NCBI RefSeq assembly: GCF_050433445.1
Contig: NZ_JBNPXF010000007.1
Location: forward strand, 81,738 to 145,737
From: Kroppenstedtia sanguinis
GTDB taxonomy: Bacteria; Bacillota; Bacilli; Thermoactinomycetales; DSM-45169
Direction of reading: 5' to 3'
Length of the DNA stretch: 64,000 bases
A model generated the notes under the pieces. That model made no database searches, had not been told where the DNA came from, and saw only the letters and a program-made list of their open reading frames with translations. How positions within the stretch are numbered: the first letter of the stretch is position 1; each line of letters starts with the position of its first letter. This document shows, piece after piece, positions 18,389-27,483 of this stretch. The translations under genes and the position numbers were made by a program.

Positions 18389-18870
18389 TGCAATTCGCCT
18401 ACCTGGCTCAAGTATTTTTTCACCAAAGCGGATTGATCTCTCGCTTTAATCTCTTTTTCAATCATTTTGGAAGCCAACTCAACGGAAAGAGTCCCCACTT
18501 CATCCCGAAGTTCCAGAATCGCCCGCTCCTTCTCCGAGATGATTTCGGATTTGGCTTCACTGATCATCCGCTCCGCCCGTTCACGAGCATCCCCGATGAT
18601 CTCTTCCGCTTCCCGCTCTTTTTGTGCCCGAGCCCGTTCCAGCAGTTCCTTTGCCTCTTGTCGGGCCTGAATGAGGGCCTCTTTTTGCTCAGCCACCAAT
18701 TTTTCCGCTTCCGCCCGATTCTGTTCTGCAGTGGTAATCTGATCTTCGATGTGTTCCGTTCGTTCATTCATCACCTTCATGACTGGGCCCAGGGCAAAGC
18801 GTTTCAACAGTAACATCAAAATTAAGATCGCACCGACCTGGAATAACATGGTTCCCCATGTGAAAGACAA
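18385..18870 (-). CDS. atpF: ATP synthase b subunit
   Basis: One N-terminal membrane helix (GTMLFQVGAILILMLLLKRFA) followed by a long, highly charged coiled coil of about 130 residues rich in Glu, Arg and Ala, as expected for the peripheral stator. 161 residues. Confidence 0.96.
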   Translation of the reverse strand: MSFTWGTMLFQVGAILILMLLLKRFALGPVMKVMNERTEHIEDQITTAEQNRAEAEKLVAEQKEALIQARQEAKELLERARAQKEREAEEIIGDARERAERMISEAKSEIISEKERAILELRDEVGTLSVELASKMIEKEIKARDQSALVKKYLSQVGELQ

Positions 18871-18951
18871 TCCGAATCACTCCCTTCAATAACCCTAGGA
18901 TCGAACAGAAGGCGGGGAAAAGAGAACTCCCCGCCACTCACTTTGACCAGC

Positions 18952-19176
18952 TTAGATAATACCGAAAGCAAGCAGGATCCCAATCCCGACACCGATGATC
19001 GGAAGGGCCTCGATCAGACCGAAGAGAATCATCGTCTGCCCAAAGAGGGTACCGCGGGTTTCCGGTTGCCGTGTGATCCCTTCGATGTACTTGCTGAACA
19101 AAAAGCTGTTACCCAGAGCTGCACCCAGGGCAGCAAAACCAATCATGATACCTGCGGCGAGTATGTTCAAATCCAT
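18952..19176 (-). CDS. atpE: ATP synthase c subunit
   Basis: Rotor-ring proteolipid, 74 residues, helical hairpin. The proton-carrying carboxylate is Glu56 in LIEALPIIGVGIG, with RQPE in the polar loop. In helix 1 two positions of the usual GxGxGxG motif are Ala (MIGFAALGAALGN), which affects helix packing and possibly ring size. There is no Na+-site Gln/Thr-Ser combination evident, so proton coupling is likely. Confidence 0.97.
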   Translation of the reverse strand: MDLNILAAGIMIGFAALGAALGNSFLFSKYIEGITRQPETRGTLFGQTMILFGLIEALPIIGVGIGILLAFGII

Positions 19177-19226
19177 TCTTATTTTCCTCCCTTATACCTC
19201 TTAGTAAATCTGTGGTTTCACCAAAC

Positions 19227-19958
19227 TTAGTGATCCATTTGTTGCGCGATGTACACATTGGCCAAGACGGTGAAGATATAGGCTTGAATGGCACCGACAA
19301 ACAGGGAAAAACCCATCCAGACAATGACAGGGGCACCTGTGATGAGGGGGGATCCTTCAGTAATCATAATCGTGATCAGAATCTCTCCGGCAAAAAGGTT
19401 GGCCCACAAACGCATCCCATGAGTGAGGGGTTTGGAAATCATCTCGATCAAGTGGATCGGAAACATCAAGAACATCGGCTTAAAGTAATGACCGATATAA
19501 CCCTTCAGGCCCGACCGGATCCCGACAATATGGGTATACAACGTGATGGCGACAGCCATAGCCAAGGTGACACTCAGATCCGCCGTTGGCGATTTGAACC
19601 AGGAGACATGGTCACCCTCGGCAATTCCCAAACCGGGGAAGGATTGATGGGCTTCTGAAGTCACCATCAGAAAGATACCGAGCTGGTTGGCAACCAGAAT
19701 AAACATAAACAGCGTATAACTGAAAACGACATACTTGTCCGCTGCTTTGTTGTTATTGTCATAAGCCATCCGGGTGATCCCCTTGACAAAGTCGATGGCC
19801 ATTTCAACCAGATTCTGAATCCCCCTCGGAACCCTACTGCGTCCCCGGGTGGCCAAAACTGAGAGCAAGAAAACAATAAGACAGGCCACTGTTGTCCCGA
19901 TGATGATAGTCAGATCAAAGGTCATGTTGAGGAACTCAACCTTCGGCGTCAACTCCAT
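19227..19958 (-). CDS. atpB: ATP synthase a subunit
   Basis: Stator half-channel subunit, 243 residues, about six helices. The essential Arg lies in LTHGMRLWANLFAGE; the last helix carries the GAIQAYIFTVLANVYI stretch. It lies between the two assembly proteins and atpE, in the standard order. Confidence 0.97.
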   Translation of the reverse strand: MELTPKVEFLNMTFDLTIIIGTTVACLIVFLLSVLATRGRSRVPRGIQNLVEMAIDFVKGITRMAYDNNNKAADKYVVFSYTLFMFILVANQLGIFLMVTSEAHQSFPGLGIAEGDHVSWFKSPTADLSVTLAMAVAITLYTHIVGIRSGLKGYIGHYFKPMFLMFPIHLIEMISKPLTHGMRLWANLFAGEILITIMITEGSPLITGAPVIVWMGFSLFVGAIQAYIFTVLANVYIAQQMDH

Positions 19959-19967
19959 CCTTTTCGT

Positions 19968-20381
19968 TCACCCCCTTCGCCTGTGATGTCCAAAATCAGA
20001 TTTTATCAAACTTAACTCTACCACAACTGCAGCCACATAGCCGAGGGGAAACCCCAAGAAAATACCTAGAACATTTACTTGCTCAGGATAACGGATTCCG
20101 AGGATCAAGGGGAGAATCAAGACGAGGAAGCGATTGGCCAATCCGATCCCCATACGGGATTCTTCGCCAGTTAGGGCCATTTCTCCCGCCAACCGGAGTT
20201 TTCTGGCGATATGGAGAACATTGTATAGGCTGACCAGCCCTCCCAAAAACATTCCCGCAAAGAAGGGTTTGGCAGGCAAGATCAACCACAGAAGCAAGAT
20301 GAGTGCCAGAGAACAGGCGGTCAGGATCACGACACGGCGGCGTCGAATCAGCAGTGATTCTCTGTAGGGTTGAAAGTCCAA
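19968..20381 (-). CDS. atpI: ATP synthase protein I (AtpI)
   Basis: Small membrane protein with four predicted helices, encoded at the head of the atp operon and implicated in c-ring assembly or Mg2+ supply. I prefer the TTG of MDFQPYRES, six bases after GGGAGG; the TTG two codons earlier touches the ribosome site directly. The sequence is weakly conserved in this family, so position is the main support. Confidence 0.8.
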   Translation of the reverse strand: MDFQPYRESLLIRRRRVVILTACSLALILLLWLILPAKPFFAGMFLGGLVSLYNVLHIARKLRLAGEMALTGEESRMGIGLANRFLVLILPLILGIRYPEQVNVLGIFLGFPLGYVAAVVVELSLIKSDFGHHRRRG

Positions 20382-20439
20382 TGGCAACCTCCCTCAGTGA
20401 CCAAAGCAACTGCTGTCACGGCTTGAGAAGTTCTTAATA

Positions 20440-20658
20440 CTATTTCTTCCAAAAAAAACGAATGGCCGTTGCGGTGATCACTCCTCCCAACAATATTCCT
20501 CCCAGCAACCCTGTCGCCGTCCAGGTCGGAAAACTCCCCCATTTATCGTCCAAAAACCGACCGAGCCAAGCTCCGCCCACAATGAACAAGAGGATTTCCG
20601 TACCCAGAGAACCGAACAAACCAATGACCTTCCACGGATTCTCCGGTTGATTCTTCAA
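20440..20658 (-). CDS. atpZ: AtpZ/AtpI-family small membrane protein
   Basis: 72 residues, two hydrophobic helices (IGLFGSLGTEILLFIVGGAWLGRFLDD and WTATGLLGGILLGGVITATAIRFF) with a conserved-looking GRFLDDKWG between them, typical of AtpZ, the partner of AtpI encoded first in many atp operons. TTG start with GGGGGAG four bases upstream. Confidence 0.8.
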   Translation of the reverse strand: MKNQPENPWKVIGLFGSLGTEILLFIVGGAWLGRFLDDKWGSFPTWTATGLLGGILLGGVITATAIRFFWKK

Positions 20659-20738
20659 GGGTCTCCCCCTTCACAACAGGTTGCAATGAGAATTGATTGT
20701 CGGAGGAGCACCCAAAAAAACGCTCCATTCCACTCTAC

Positions 20739-20768
20739 ATGGTATCGAAGGCTTGGGGAATGTGTCAA
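20739..20768 (-). promoter_or_regulatory. Putative atp operon promoter
   Basis: Perfect -35 TTGACA, 18-base spacer, -10 TACCAT, about 75 bases before atpZ. No other promoter candidate of similar quality lies between upp and atpZ. Confidence 0.55.
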
Positions 20769-20873
20769 CGCTTCCACCCGACCCAATGATGAACATTTTG
20801 TCACATTTCGTTCCCCTATGGGAACAGAGAGCCTAAACCTCGACAGGGGGGGCTCTCCCCAGCATTCGATCTC

Positions 20874-21503
20874 TTATCGGGTGCCGTAGAGGCGGTCGCC
20901 AGCATCTCCTAGACCAGGGACAATATAACTGTTTTCGTCCAGTTTTTCATCTACGGCGGCAACATAGATGTTCACATCCCCGTGATCTTTCTGCACCCGT
21001 TCAATCCCTTCAGGGGCTGCGATCAAACACATCAATTTGATATGCTTGGCCCCCATATCTTTGATGCGACGGATGGCTTCGGCGGCGGATCCTCCCGTCG
21101 CCAGCATGGGATCAATCACAATCAGCTCCCGCTCTCCGATATCCGAAGGCATTTTGGCATAGTACTGAACCGGCTCCAACGTCTCCGGATCTCGGTACAA
21201 TCCGATATGTCCCACTTTTGCTGCGGGGATCAAACGAAGGATCCCATCCACCATCCCCAAGCCTGCACGCAGAATGGGAACCAACCCCAATTTCTTTCCT
21301 GCCAGCACCTTGCACTGGGATTCGGATACCGGGGTCTGTACAGTCACTTCCTGCAGGGGCATGTCCCGTGTGATCTCATAGGCCATCAATGCGGCAACCT
21401 CATCCACCAATTCCCGGAATTCCTTGGTTCCCGTGTTCTTGTCCCGGATATAGGTCACTTTGTGCTGAATCAGCGGGTGGTCCAAAACATAAACATCACT
21501 CAA
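20874..21503 (-). CDS. upp: Uracil phosphoribosyltransferase
   Basis: Pyrimidine salvage: uracil plus PRPP gives UMP. 209 residues; the PRPP-binding loop is VIDPMLATGGSAAEAI and the uracil-binding C-terminus ends IVPGLGDAGDRLYGTR. TTG start preceded by GGGAGTG. Lies between glyA/rtcB and the atp operon as in Bacillus. Confidence 0.97.
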   Translation of the reverse strand: MSDVYVLDHPLIQHKVTYIRDKNTGTKEFRELVDEVAALMAYEITRDMPLQEVTVQTPVSESQCKVLAGKKLGLVPILRAGLGMVDGILRLIPAAKVGHIGLYRDPETLEPVQYYAKMPSDIGERELIVIDPMLATGGSAAEAIRRIKDMGAKHIKLMCLIAAPEGIERVQKDHGDVNIYVAAVDEKLDENSYIVPGLGDAGDRLYGTR

Positions 21504-21544
21504 ATTTTACACTCCCTTCCACCGGTTCTCAACAGTTCTCAAAC

Positions 21545-21573
21545 ATTGTACTGGTCTTTGGGGCGATTGTCGA
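21545..21573 (-). promoter_or_regulatory. Putative upp promoter
   Basis: -35 TCGACA, 17-base spacer, -10 TACAAT, about 40 bases before the upp start. Confidence 0.55.
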
Positions 21574-21636
21574 CAAGGGTTTGTGATTTTTTTTACAATC
21601 TCTTCATCCTTATTTTGTATATTGCCCTGAAAGAGA

Positions 21637-21662
21637 GAAAACCCGCCACAATGGGCGGGTTT
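21637..21662 (-). terminator. Terminator after rtcB
   Basis: Minus-strand stem AACCCGCC/GGCGGGTT with a T-rich tail (TTCTC), about 145 bases past the rtcB stop. Confidence 0.65.
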
Positions 21663-21806
21663 GATATAAAAAACAGTGGGTTATTGCCGAACCGGGCATT
21701 CCCCTTGCCCCATCGAAAAAATGACTCACGGGGAGAGGAATGGCGAAATGTCGCATTGCAACATGACGCCCTGATCCACATTCAGTATCCGGGTGGAACC
21801 GGCAGC

Positions 21807-23234
21807 TCACACCCCTTTGATCACGGCCACCGGATGGCAGCGGGCCACCACGGTCGCCAGATTGGCCCCTTCCACGGAGTCGATGATCTGGTCTACATCT
21901 TTGTATGCTTGGGGAGATTCATCTAAAATCGACTCCAGAGTGTTTTGATTGACCACGATTTCTTCATCGGTTCCCACCTTCATCGAACGGGAGAAAGCAT
22001 CCACTGTGACCAACTCTTTGGTGGCGCGCCGGGAGCGGAGTCGGCCGGCTCCGTGACAGATGGAGTGAAAATTTTTCTCTCCGGCCCGTTCTCCAACCAT
22101 GATATAAGAAGCCGTCCCCATCGACCCAGGGATCAAGGCGGGGTGCCCCGTTTTCCTGTAGGGAGCCGCATTCATGAAGTGACCGGGTGGAAGAGCCCGG
22201 GTGGTTCCCTTCCGGTGAACCAGCATCGGCTGGTTGCGATGGACTTCCTTCAAAGCATAGTTGTGCATCAGGTCATACAAGACCGGCATTTCCATGTCAT
22301 TTCCGGCGAACTCCTTCAATCCCTGAAGCACTCCATAAGCGATCATATGCCGATTGGCGACAGCAAAATTGAGTGCGGAATACATCAGGTTGATGTACCG
22401 ATAACCCTCTTCCGAATCGATGGGGGCATAGACGAGATTGGGATCCGGAGTCCCCACCCCCCACTTTTGCATCGCCCGCTTGAAATCCTTTATATAGCGG
22501 GCTCCCATCATTCCACCCCATGCCCGGGAGCCGGAGTGAATCATAACCACGATTTGTCCGTCGAATAATCCCCAGGCCTCAGCGACATCCCGCTTTTGCT
22601 CCGAGATCTCTACCCGCTGAAATTCGATGAAGTGATTTCCTCCCCCCAGTGTTCCCAGTTGCCCCCAGGCCCGCCCCCACACCTTATCGGGAATCTCCCC
22701 TAGGAAATCTGTGTCATATTTGAACTGAGCGGTTTCCACATGGGTTAAGGAGCGGGTGGAGCGTGGGGTGTAAGTATCGGGAACATATTTTTTCGGCAGC
22801 CCTTTGATCCCTTCCCTGACCACATTCTCCAGTCGGATGTCACTGTATCTGGAGGTGGAACGCTCATTGACAGGCACAAACTTCTCCACCGCCTGTACCA
22901 ATTCCCGTCTCACCTGACGTCCCCGCAGATCTTCCTCTCTGAGACCGGTCAGATGCAGACGCATGCCGCAACCGATGTCGGAACCGACGATGGAAGGGGA
23001 AACAAAGCCGTCCTTCATCCCCCACACCGCTGTCGTCCCGATGCAGGTGCCGATTCCGACATGGGCGTCCGGCGTGTAACTCATATGGATACTGCGAGGA
23101 ATCTGCAGGTTGTTGTCGGCCATCTGAAACACTTTTTGATCCAGTTGCGCAAATACTTCGTCGTTGGCGAATACATGGAGATTCCCATGGGTCAGCTCCA
23201 GTTCGCGATGATTGTTTCCATGTTCCTTAAACAC
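21807..23234 (-). CDS. rtcB: RtcB-family RNA ligase
   Basis: Mn2+/GTP-dependent ligase joining 2',3'-cyclic phosphate (or 3'-phosphate) and 5'-OH RNA ends. About 475 residues; visible family motifs are PDAHVGIGTCIGTTA, the metal-binding Cys in VGSDIGCGMRLHL, GTLGGGNHFIE, VMIHSGSRAWG, and near the C-terminus the guanylate-accepting His region SICHGAGRLRSR. The GTG start has GGAGG five bases upstream; an in-frame TTG nine codons earlier is less likely. No archease or RtcR/RtcA gene is adjacent, so the role is probably RNA repair or decay, unspecified. Confidence 0.93.
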   Translation of the reverse strand: MFKEHGNNHRELELTHGNLHVFANDEVFAQLDQKVFQMADNNLQIPRSIHMSYTPDAHVGIGTCIGTTAVWGMKDGFVSPSIVGSDIGCGMRLHLTGLREEDLRGRQVRRELVQAVEKFVPVNERSTSRYSDIRLENVVREGIKGLPKKYVPDTYTPRSTRSLTHVETAQFKYDTDFLGEIPDKVWGRAWGQLGTLGGGNHFIEFQRVEISEQKRDVAEAWGLFDGQIVVMIHSGSRAWGGMMGARYIKDFKRAMQKWGVGTPDPNLVYAPIDSEEGYRYINLMYSALNFAVANRHMIAYGVLQGLKEFAGNDMEMPVLYDLMHNYALKEVHRNQPMLVHRKGTTRALPPGHFMNAAPYRKTGHPALIPGSMGTASYIMVGERAGEKNFHSICHGAGRLRSRRATKELVTVDAFSRSMKVGTDEEIVVNQNTLESILDESPQAYKDVDQIIDSVEGANLATVVARCHPVAVIKGV

Positions 23235-23318
23235 GGTTTCCTCCCCCCCCGAATCACCCAAGTCTCACCATATTAGCAGAAGGGGGCAGAAAATACGATC
23301 ATTTTCGTTTTTTCACCC

Positions 23319-23347
23319 AAAAACAAGCCCCTTCAGAAAGGGGCTTG
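23319..23347 (-). terminator. Terminator after glyA
   Basis: Minus-strand stem AAGCCCCTT/AAGGGGCTT with TCTG loop and a GTTTTTG tail, immediately after the glyA stop. Confidence 0.85.
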
Positions 23348-23350
23348 AGG

Positions 23351-24598
23351 TCAGTTGTTCATATCGGCATACAGCGGAAAACGGGCGGTGAGGGAGGCGA
23401 CACGCTGACGGGCTTTCTCCCCAGACTCACTATCTTCCGGATTTTTCAAGACCAAAGCCATGATCTCAGCGATCTCTTCCATCGCTTCCCCATCCATCCC
23501 CCGAGTCGTGACTGCCGCGGTTCCGATGCGAAGACCACTGGTGACAAAGGGGCTTTCCGGATCGAAGGGGATCGCGTTCTTATTGGCAGTGATCCCCGCC
23601 TCATCCAACAGATGTTCCGCCGTTTTCCCTGTCAAGCCCAGGTTGCGAACATCGATCAGGATCAGATGGTTGTCCGTTCCCCCGGAGATCAGCTGGAGAC
23701 CGCGTTGGGTCAAAGCCTCTGCCAGGCGGGCTGCATTATCCACCACTTGAGCGGAGTATTCTTTAAAGGACTCCTCCAAAGCCTCCCGCAAAGCGACTGC
23801 TTTGGCTGCGATCACATGCATCAAAGGACCGCCTTGGATTCCGGGAAAGATGGATTTGTCAATTAATTTGGCATGTTGTTCTTTGCAAAGGATCATTCCG
23901 CCCCGGGGACCACGCAGGGTTTTATGGGTGGTGGTAGTGACAAAATCCGCATGGGGTACTGGGTTGGGATGGTGTCCCGTTGCCACCAGCCCCGCGATAT
24001 GAGCCATGTCCACCATCAGATAGGCGCCTGCCTCTCTGGCGATCTCCCCCATTTTGGCAAAGTCGATGCTGCGGGGGTAGGCGCTGGCTCCGGCCACCAG
24101 CAATTTCGGTTTGTGTTCCAGAGCCAGCTTTCGCACCTCTTCATAATCGATCCGATGGGAGTCGGGATCCACTCCATAGGCGATGAAGTTGTACATTTTT
24201 CCAGAGAAGTTGACCGGACTCCCATGGGTCAGATGACCCCCGTGAGCCAAGTTCATACCGAGGACAGTATCCCCCGGTTCCAGCACAGAAAAGTAAACCC
24301 CCATGTTGGCCTGCGCTCCAGAATGAGGCTGGACATTGACATGCTCTGCGCCGAACAGTTGCTTCGCCCGGTCTCTAGCCAGCTCTTCTGCTACATCAAC
24401 AAATTCACAGCCGCCATAGTAACGTTTGCCTGGGTAACCTTCTGCATATTTGTTGGTCATCACACTACCCATGGCTTCCATGACGGCCTGACTGACAAAG
24501 TTTTCAGATGCGATCAGTTCAATTTTCTCTTGTTGTCGGCCCAGCTCTTTACTGATAGCCGCCGCGATTTCCGGATCTTTTTGCCTGACAGAATTCAC
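23351..24598 (-). CDS. glyA: Serine hydroxymethyltransferase
   Basis: PLP enzyme interconverting serine and glycine with tetrahydrofolate, the main entry to one-carbon metabolism. 415 residues from the GTG start, which has GGAGGAG five bases upstream; a 30-codon open extension further upstream has no family similarity. Motifs: ELIASENFVS, YAEGYPGKRYYGG, and the PLP-Lys loop TTTTHKTLRGPRGG. Confidence 0.97.
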   Translation of the reverse strand: MNSVRQKDPEIAAAISKELGRQQEKIELIASENFVSQAVMEAMGSVMTNKYAEGYPGKRYYGGCEFVDVAEELARDRAKQLFGAEHVNVQPHSGAQANMGVYFSVLEPGDTVLGMNLAHGGHLTHGSPVNFSGKMYNFIAYGVDPDSHRIDYEEVRKLALEHKPKLLVAGASAYPRSIDFAKMGEIAREAGAYLMVDMAHIAGLVATGHHPNPVPHADFVTTTTHKTLRGPRGGMILCKEQHAKLIDKSIFPGIQGGPLMHVIAAKAVALREALEESFKEYSAQVVDNAARLAEALTQRGLQLISGGTDNHLILIDVRNLGLTGKTAEHLLDEAGITANKNAIPFDPESPFVTSGLRIGTAAVTTRGMDGEAMEEIAEIMALVLKNPEDSESGEKARQRVASLTARFPLYADMNN

Positions 24599-24731
24599 TG
24601 GCTCTCCTCCTTTATTCCAACCGTTCCCGTCCATTTTACCATCAACAGAGAGGAAAACCATCAAGTAGTGTTGTAAAAAGCCATTCAAAAGTCCACGAAA
24701 TCACAACACCTTGAAGCCTTGTGAAAAAAAC

Positions 24732-24795
24732 CTTCACAAGGGAGGGTGGGGGTTCACATGTCAGAGGCAAATTTCTTGCGAACCCCAGGCACTTC
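24732..24795. repeat. Short hairpin repeat, family D (reverse)
   Basis: GAGGGTGGGGGTTCACATG followed by TTCTTGCGAACCCC, the reversed core of family D, directly joined to the family B remnant that follows. Lies between glyA and ywlG. Confidence 0.4.
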
Positions 24796-25010
24796 ACACA
24801 CCCTGTGGTACCACCTCTATTTCAGGGCTTCAGCCCATCGTGATTGTAGTGCCTGTGGTGCTACCTCTATTCCAGGACTTCAACCCATCGTGATTGTAGT
24901 GCATAGGGCGCTTTGGACCCAGAGGGCACAAGTCTCGCCAGGGTCGCTTTCTCTCCCAGGTCTCGCTATGGCAGCACACGACTCCCTTTCGCCACTAATT
25001 AACAGCCCTG
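24790..25010 (+). repeat. Family B element remnant, upstream of glyA
   Basis: Keeps the right end (TTAACAGCCCTG), the AGCACACGACTCCC block, a GGGCACAAGTCTCGCCAGGG block and two tandem copies of a GATTGTAGTGC...CAGGRCTTCARCCCATCGT unit. The left third of the element is missing. Confidence 0.65.
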
Positions 25011-25023
25011 ACCCTGAATGCCT

Positions 25024-25581
25024 TCACTCTTCCTTCTCTTCCAATGTGTACACCGCCCGGGCTCCTCCGATCAATTTGGGCCGGGTAACAGCCATGGTAA
25101 CGTGAGCTTCACCGATGTAAGCCGACGAAGGGCGAACCGGCACCGCCACCGGCTTCAGATGCATCCCGATCAGGGTGTCCCCAATATCGATTCCCGCATC
25201 GGCCTGGACCTTTTCCACCAGCACCGCCTCTTGCAGATGACGGTATGCCTGGGAAGCCATCGCCCCTCCCGCATGGCGTACGGGAACCGCCGCCACCTCC
25301 GTCCATTGAAACTGTTCCTGTGTTCGGCGGGTGACCACCAACGCCCGATTCAGATGCTCACAACATTGAAAGGCGAGGTGGTAACCATAGGAAGCCTGAA
25401 CCTGAAGTGCCCCTTCCAAAATAGCGGAAGCCACCTCATCACTGCCCTCGCTCCCGATTCGCTTGCCAGTCACTTCACTGGTGCTGACTCCCATCACCAG
25501 GAGGTGCCGGTGATCCAAAAGCTTGTTTTTGAGCAACTCTTTCGTCACCCGGACCACTTGATCCCGGATCTGCTCCTGCAC
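25024..25581 (-). CDS. ywlG: YwlG/UPF0340 family protein
   Basis: 185 residues with the family's MGVSTSEVTGKRIGSEGS and AFQCCEHLNRALV stretches and a GGAMASQAY segment. Function is unknown. It begins four bases after rpiB, so the two are co-transcribed; the same order (rpiB-ywlG-glyA) is found in Bacillus. GTG start. Confidence 0.9.
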   Translation of the reverse strand: MQEQIRDQVVRVTKELLKNKLLDHRHLLVMGVSTSEVTGKRIGSEGSDEVASAILEGALQVQASYGYHLAFQCCEHLNRALVVTRRTQEQFQWTEVAAVPVRHAGGAMASQAYRHLQEAVLVEKVQADAGIDIGDTLIGMHLKPVAVPVRPSSAYIGEAHVTMAVTRPKLIGGARAVYTLEEKEE

Positions 25582-25585
25582 AAGT

Positions 25586-26026
25586 TCACTTCCCTTCTAG
25601 AGCAGCGATCTTATCCACACGACGATGGTGCCTGCCATCGGCAAACTCCGTCGTCAACCAGATCCTGACAATATTTTCAGCCAAGCCAGGGCCCACCACC
25701 CGTTCCCCGAGGGCCAGCACATTGGCTTGGTTATGTTCCCGACTCATCCGGGCCGAATATTCATCTGATACCACAGCGCAACGAATTCCCTTCACCTTAT
25801 TGGCGGCGATGGACATCCCGATCCCGGTCCCGCAGATCAGAATGCCACGGTCAAATTCACCCTGGGCCACCTTTTCTGCAACCGGCTGGGCATAATCAGG
25901 ATAATCGACGGAGTCGGTACCGTCGCAACCCACATCGGCCACTTCCATCCCCAGCTCATGCAACACTTTCTTCACGGTCTCTTTCAGATGGATCCCCCCG
26001 TGGTCGGATCCGATGACTATTCTCAT
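25586..26026 (-). CDS. rpiB: Ribose-5-phosphate isomerase B
   Basis: Interconverts ribose 5-phosphate and ribulose 5-phosphate. About 146 residues; GSDHGGIHLKE at the N-terminus, catalytic Cys in GILICGTGIGMSIAANK and the SREHNQANVLALGERV substrate motif. ATG start with GGAGG eight bases upstream; an open eight-codon extension is rejected. Confidence 0.95.
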   Translation of the reverse strand: MRIVIGSDHGGIHLKETVKKVLHELGMEVADVGCDGTDSVDYPDYAQPVAEKVAQGEFDRGILICGTGIGMSIAANKVKGIRCAVVSDEYSARMSREHNQANVLALGERVVGPGLAENIVRIWLTTEFADGRHHRRVDKIAALEGK

Positions 26027-26079
26027 TCTCCACTCCTCCTGTCCATTCAAACGCCACGATTTACGATGGATCTACTTTT

Positions 26080-26724
26080 TCATGATTCCCTTTCATTTTG
26101 CCATCGATCCAAGAGTTTCTCCACCTGTACTTCAATCTCAGCGGCACACCGCCGATACACCTCTTCATCTCCGCCAAAGGGGTCGCCAACATTCATCTGA
26201 GACAACATCTCGTCAACCTCTTTCCGAAGGGAAGCAAAGGAGGCTTCCTGCCCCTCCAATTGCACCTGCAACTCTTTTTTTCGTAAGTGATCTCCCTCTT
26301 TTTCAGCCTGCTCCAACAACGCCCGGCAGGTTTCCAAATCCACTTGCAAGCGTTGGAGGGATTTTACCTTTTCCTGTTGAGAGTCTTCCAACACATACTC
26401 CTTCAGCGTGTGCAACTTGTCCACTGCATCGGGGTAACGGTGGACCAACATCTGTTTATGCGCCTCAGTCATCACCAATATGAGATCGGCCCAGGCCGCC
26501 ATCGCTGCATCCAGGGGACGGGAGCGGTGGGAACTGTGGTCGATACCCTTTTCCTTCATCACCTGGACGGCAGCATCCGAGGGAGAAAGCCCATTCACAG
26601 CGGAGATGCCGGCAGACCGAACCTCCAGCCGAATCCCCTCCTCCATCGCCTTTTGACGCAGCAGGGCCTCTGCCATGGGAGAACGACAAGTGTTCCCGGT
26701 GCAAACAAACAACACCTTTTTCAC
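26080..26724 (-). CDS. ywlE: Low-molecular-weight protein arginine phosphatase YwlE with coiled-coil insert
   Basis: Removes phosphate from phospho-arginine in proteins, counteracting the McsB kinase. The N-terminal CTGNTCRS loop (Cys8, Arg14; Thr at position 11, which favours phospho-arginine) and the general-acid DPFGG near residue 180 are intact. Between them (about residues 115-175) lies an extra charged helical stretch of some 60 residues not present in the 150-residue B. subtilis protein, likely a coiled-coil hairpin. The 214-residue length is due to this insert. GTG start with a GGGGGG site seven bases upstream. Confidence 0.9.
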   Translation of the reverse strand: MKKVLFVCTGNTCRSPMAEALLRQKAMEEGIRLEVRSAGISAVNGLSPSDAAVQVMKEKGIDHSSHRSRPLDAAMAAWADLILVMTEAHKQMLVHRYPDAVDKLHTLKEYVLEDSQQEKVKSLQRLQVDLETCRALLEQAEKEGDHLRKKELQVQLEGQEASFASLRKEVDEMLSQMNVGDPFGGDEEVYRRCAAEIEVQVEKLLDRWQNERES

Positions 26725-26834
26725 CCATTTACCCCCCCTTCCGGAAAGTACTGACGGTTGCTATTTACCATTTTCTCAAGCTCCGACAAGGTTATGCAAC
26801 CGTTGTTTCCTCCATACTACCCCAACCGATCCCG

Positions 26835-27398
26835 TCACAGCAAAAACCTGAGGCCGAGAGAGATCAAGATCAAGCCCCCGACAGCCTCACCATAATCTCC
26901 GATCCAAGACCTGGCGTGGCGTCCCAACAGCATGCCTATACAGGCCAAGACGGCCCCTGCCGTTCCAAACAATAGCACGGCTAGCAAGAGATCCGCTGCA
27001 AACAACCCGAGGGATAAACCCGCTGACAAGGAATCGAGGCTGACACTGAAGGAAAGCAGAAGAAGTCCCCATAGGCTGGAGTTGACAGTGGATTTCTCCT
27101 CTCCGACGATATGAAAGGCATTCAATAACATATTGGTGCCCAGTAAACAGAGAAGCCCTCCTCCCACCCTTACAGCGATCTCTTCGACCAAGGAACCTAA
27201 CACCTGTCCGATGACGATTCCCGCAAGCGGCATCAAAATGTGTAAAACACCAATGATTCCACTGATAAGGAGGATACGACGAAATCGGAGGCCCTGCATC
27301 CCCACCCCGATCCCTAGGGAAAAAGCATCCATCCCCAGAGCCACGGAAATCATCCACAAGGTGAAAAACTGCCCCCACTGGGGCAAGGAAAGGTCCAT
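26835..27398 (-). CDS. mntP: Manganese efflux pump MntP family
   Basis: About 187 residues, six transmembrane helices in two repeats. Each half has the characteristic Asp motif: SVALGMDAFSLGIGVGM and SVSLDSLSAGLSLGLF. Start chosen at the ATG after GGGGAGGAG; a longer open frame is present. Position between ywlC and ywlE matches B. subtilis ywlD. Confidence 0.9.
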   Translation of the reverse strand: MDLSLPQWGQFFTLWMISVALGMDAFSLGIGVGMQGLRFRRILLISGIIGVLHILMPLAGIVIGQVLGSLVEEIAVRVGGGLLCLLGTNMLLNAFHIVGEEKSTVNSSLWGLLLLSFSVSLDSLSAGLSLGLFAADLLLAVLLFGTAGAVLACIGMLLGRHARSWIGDYGEAVGGLILISLGLRFLL

Positions 27399-27452
27399 TC
27401 CCACTCCTCCCCGCACCTCGCATGTCTCTGAAAGGTATGCGGTAGAGTGGAC

Positions 27453-27480
27453 AAAAAGAACCCGTCCCAATGGACGGGCC
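27453..27480 (-). terminator. Terminator after ywlC
   Basis: Minus-strand GCCCGTCC/GGGACGGGT stem with TCTTTTT tail. Confidence 0.75.
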
Positions 27481-27483
27481 CCT

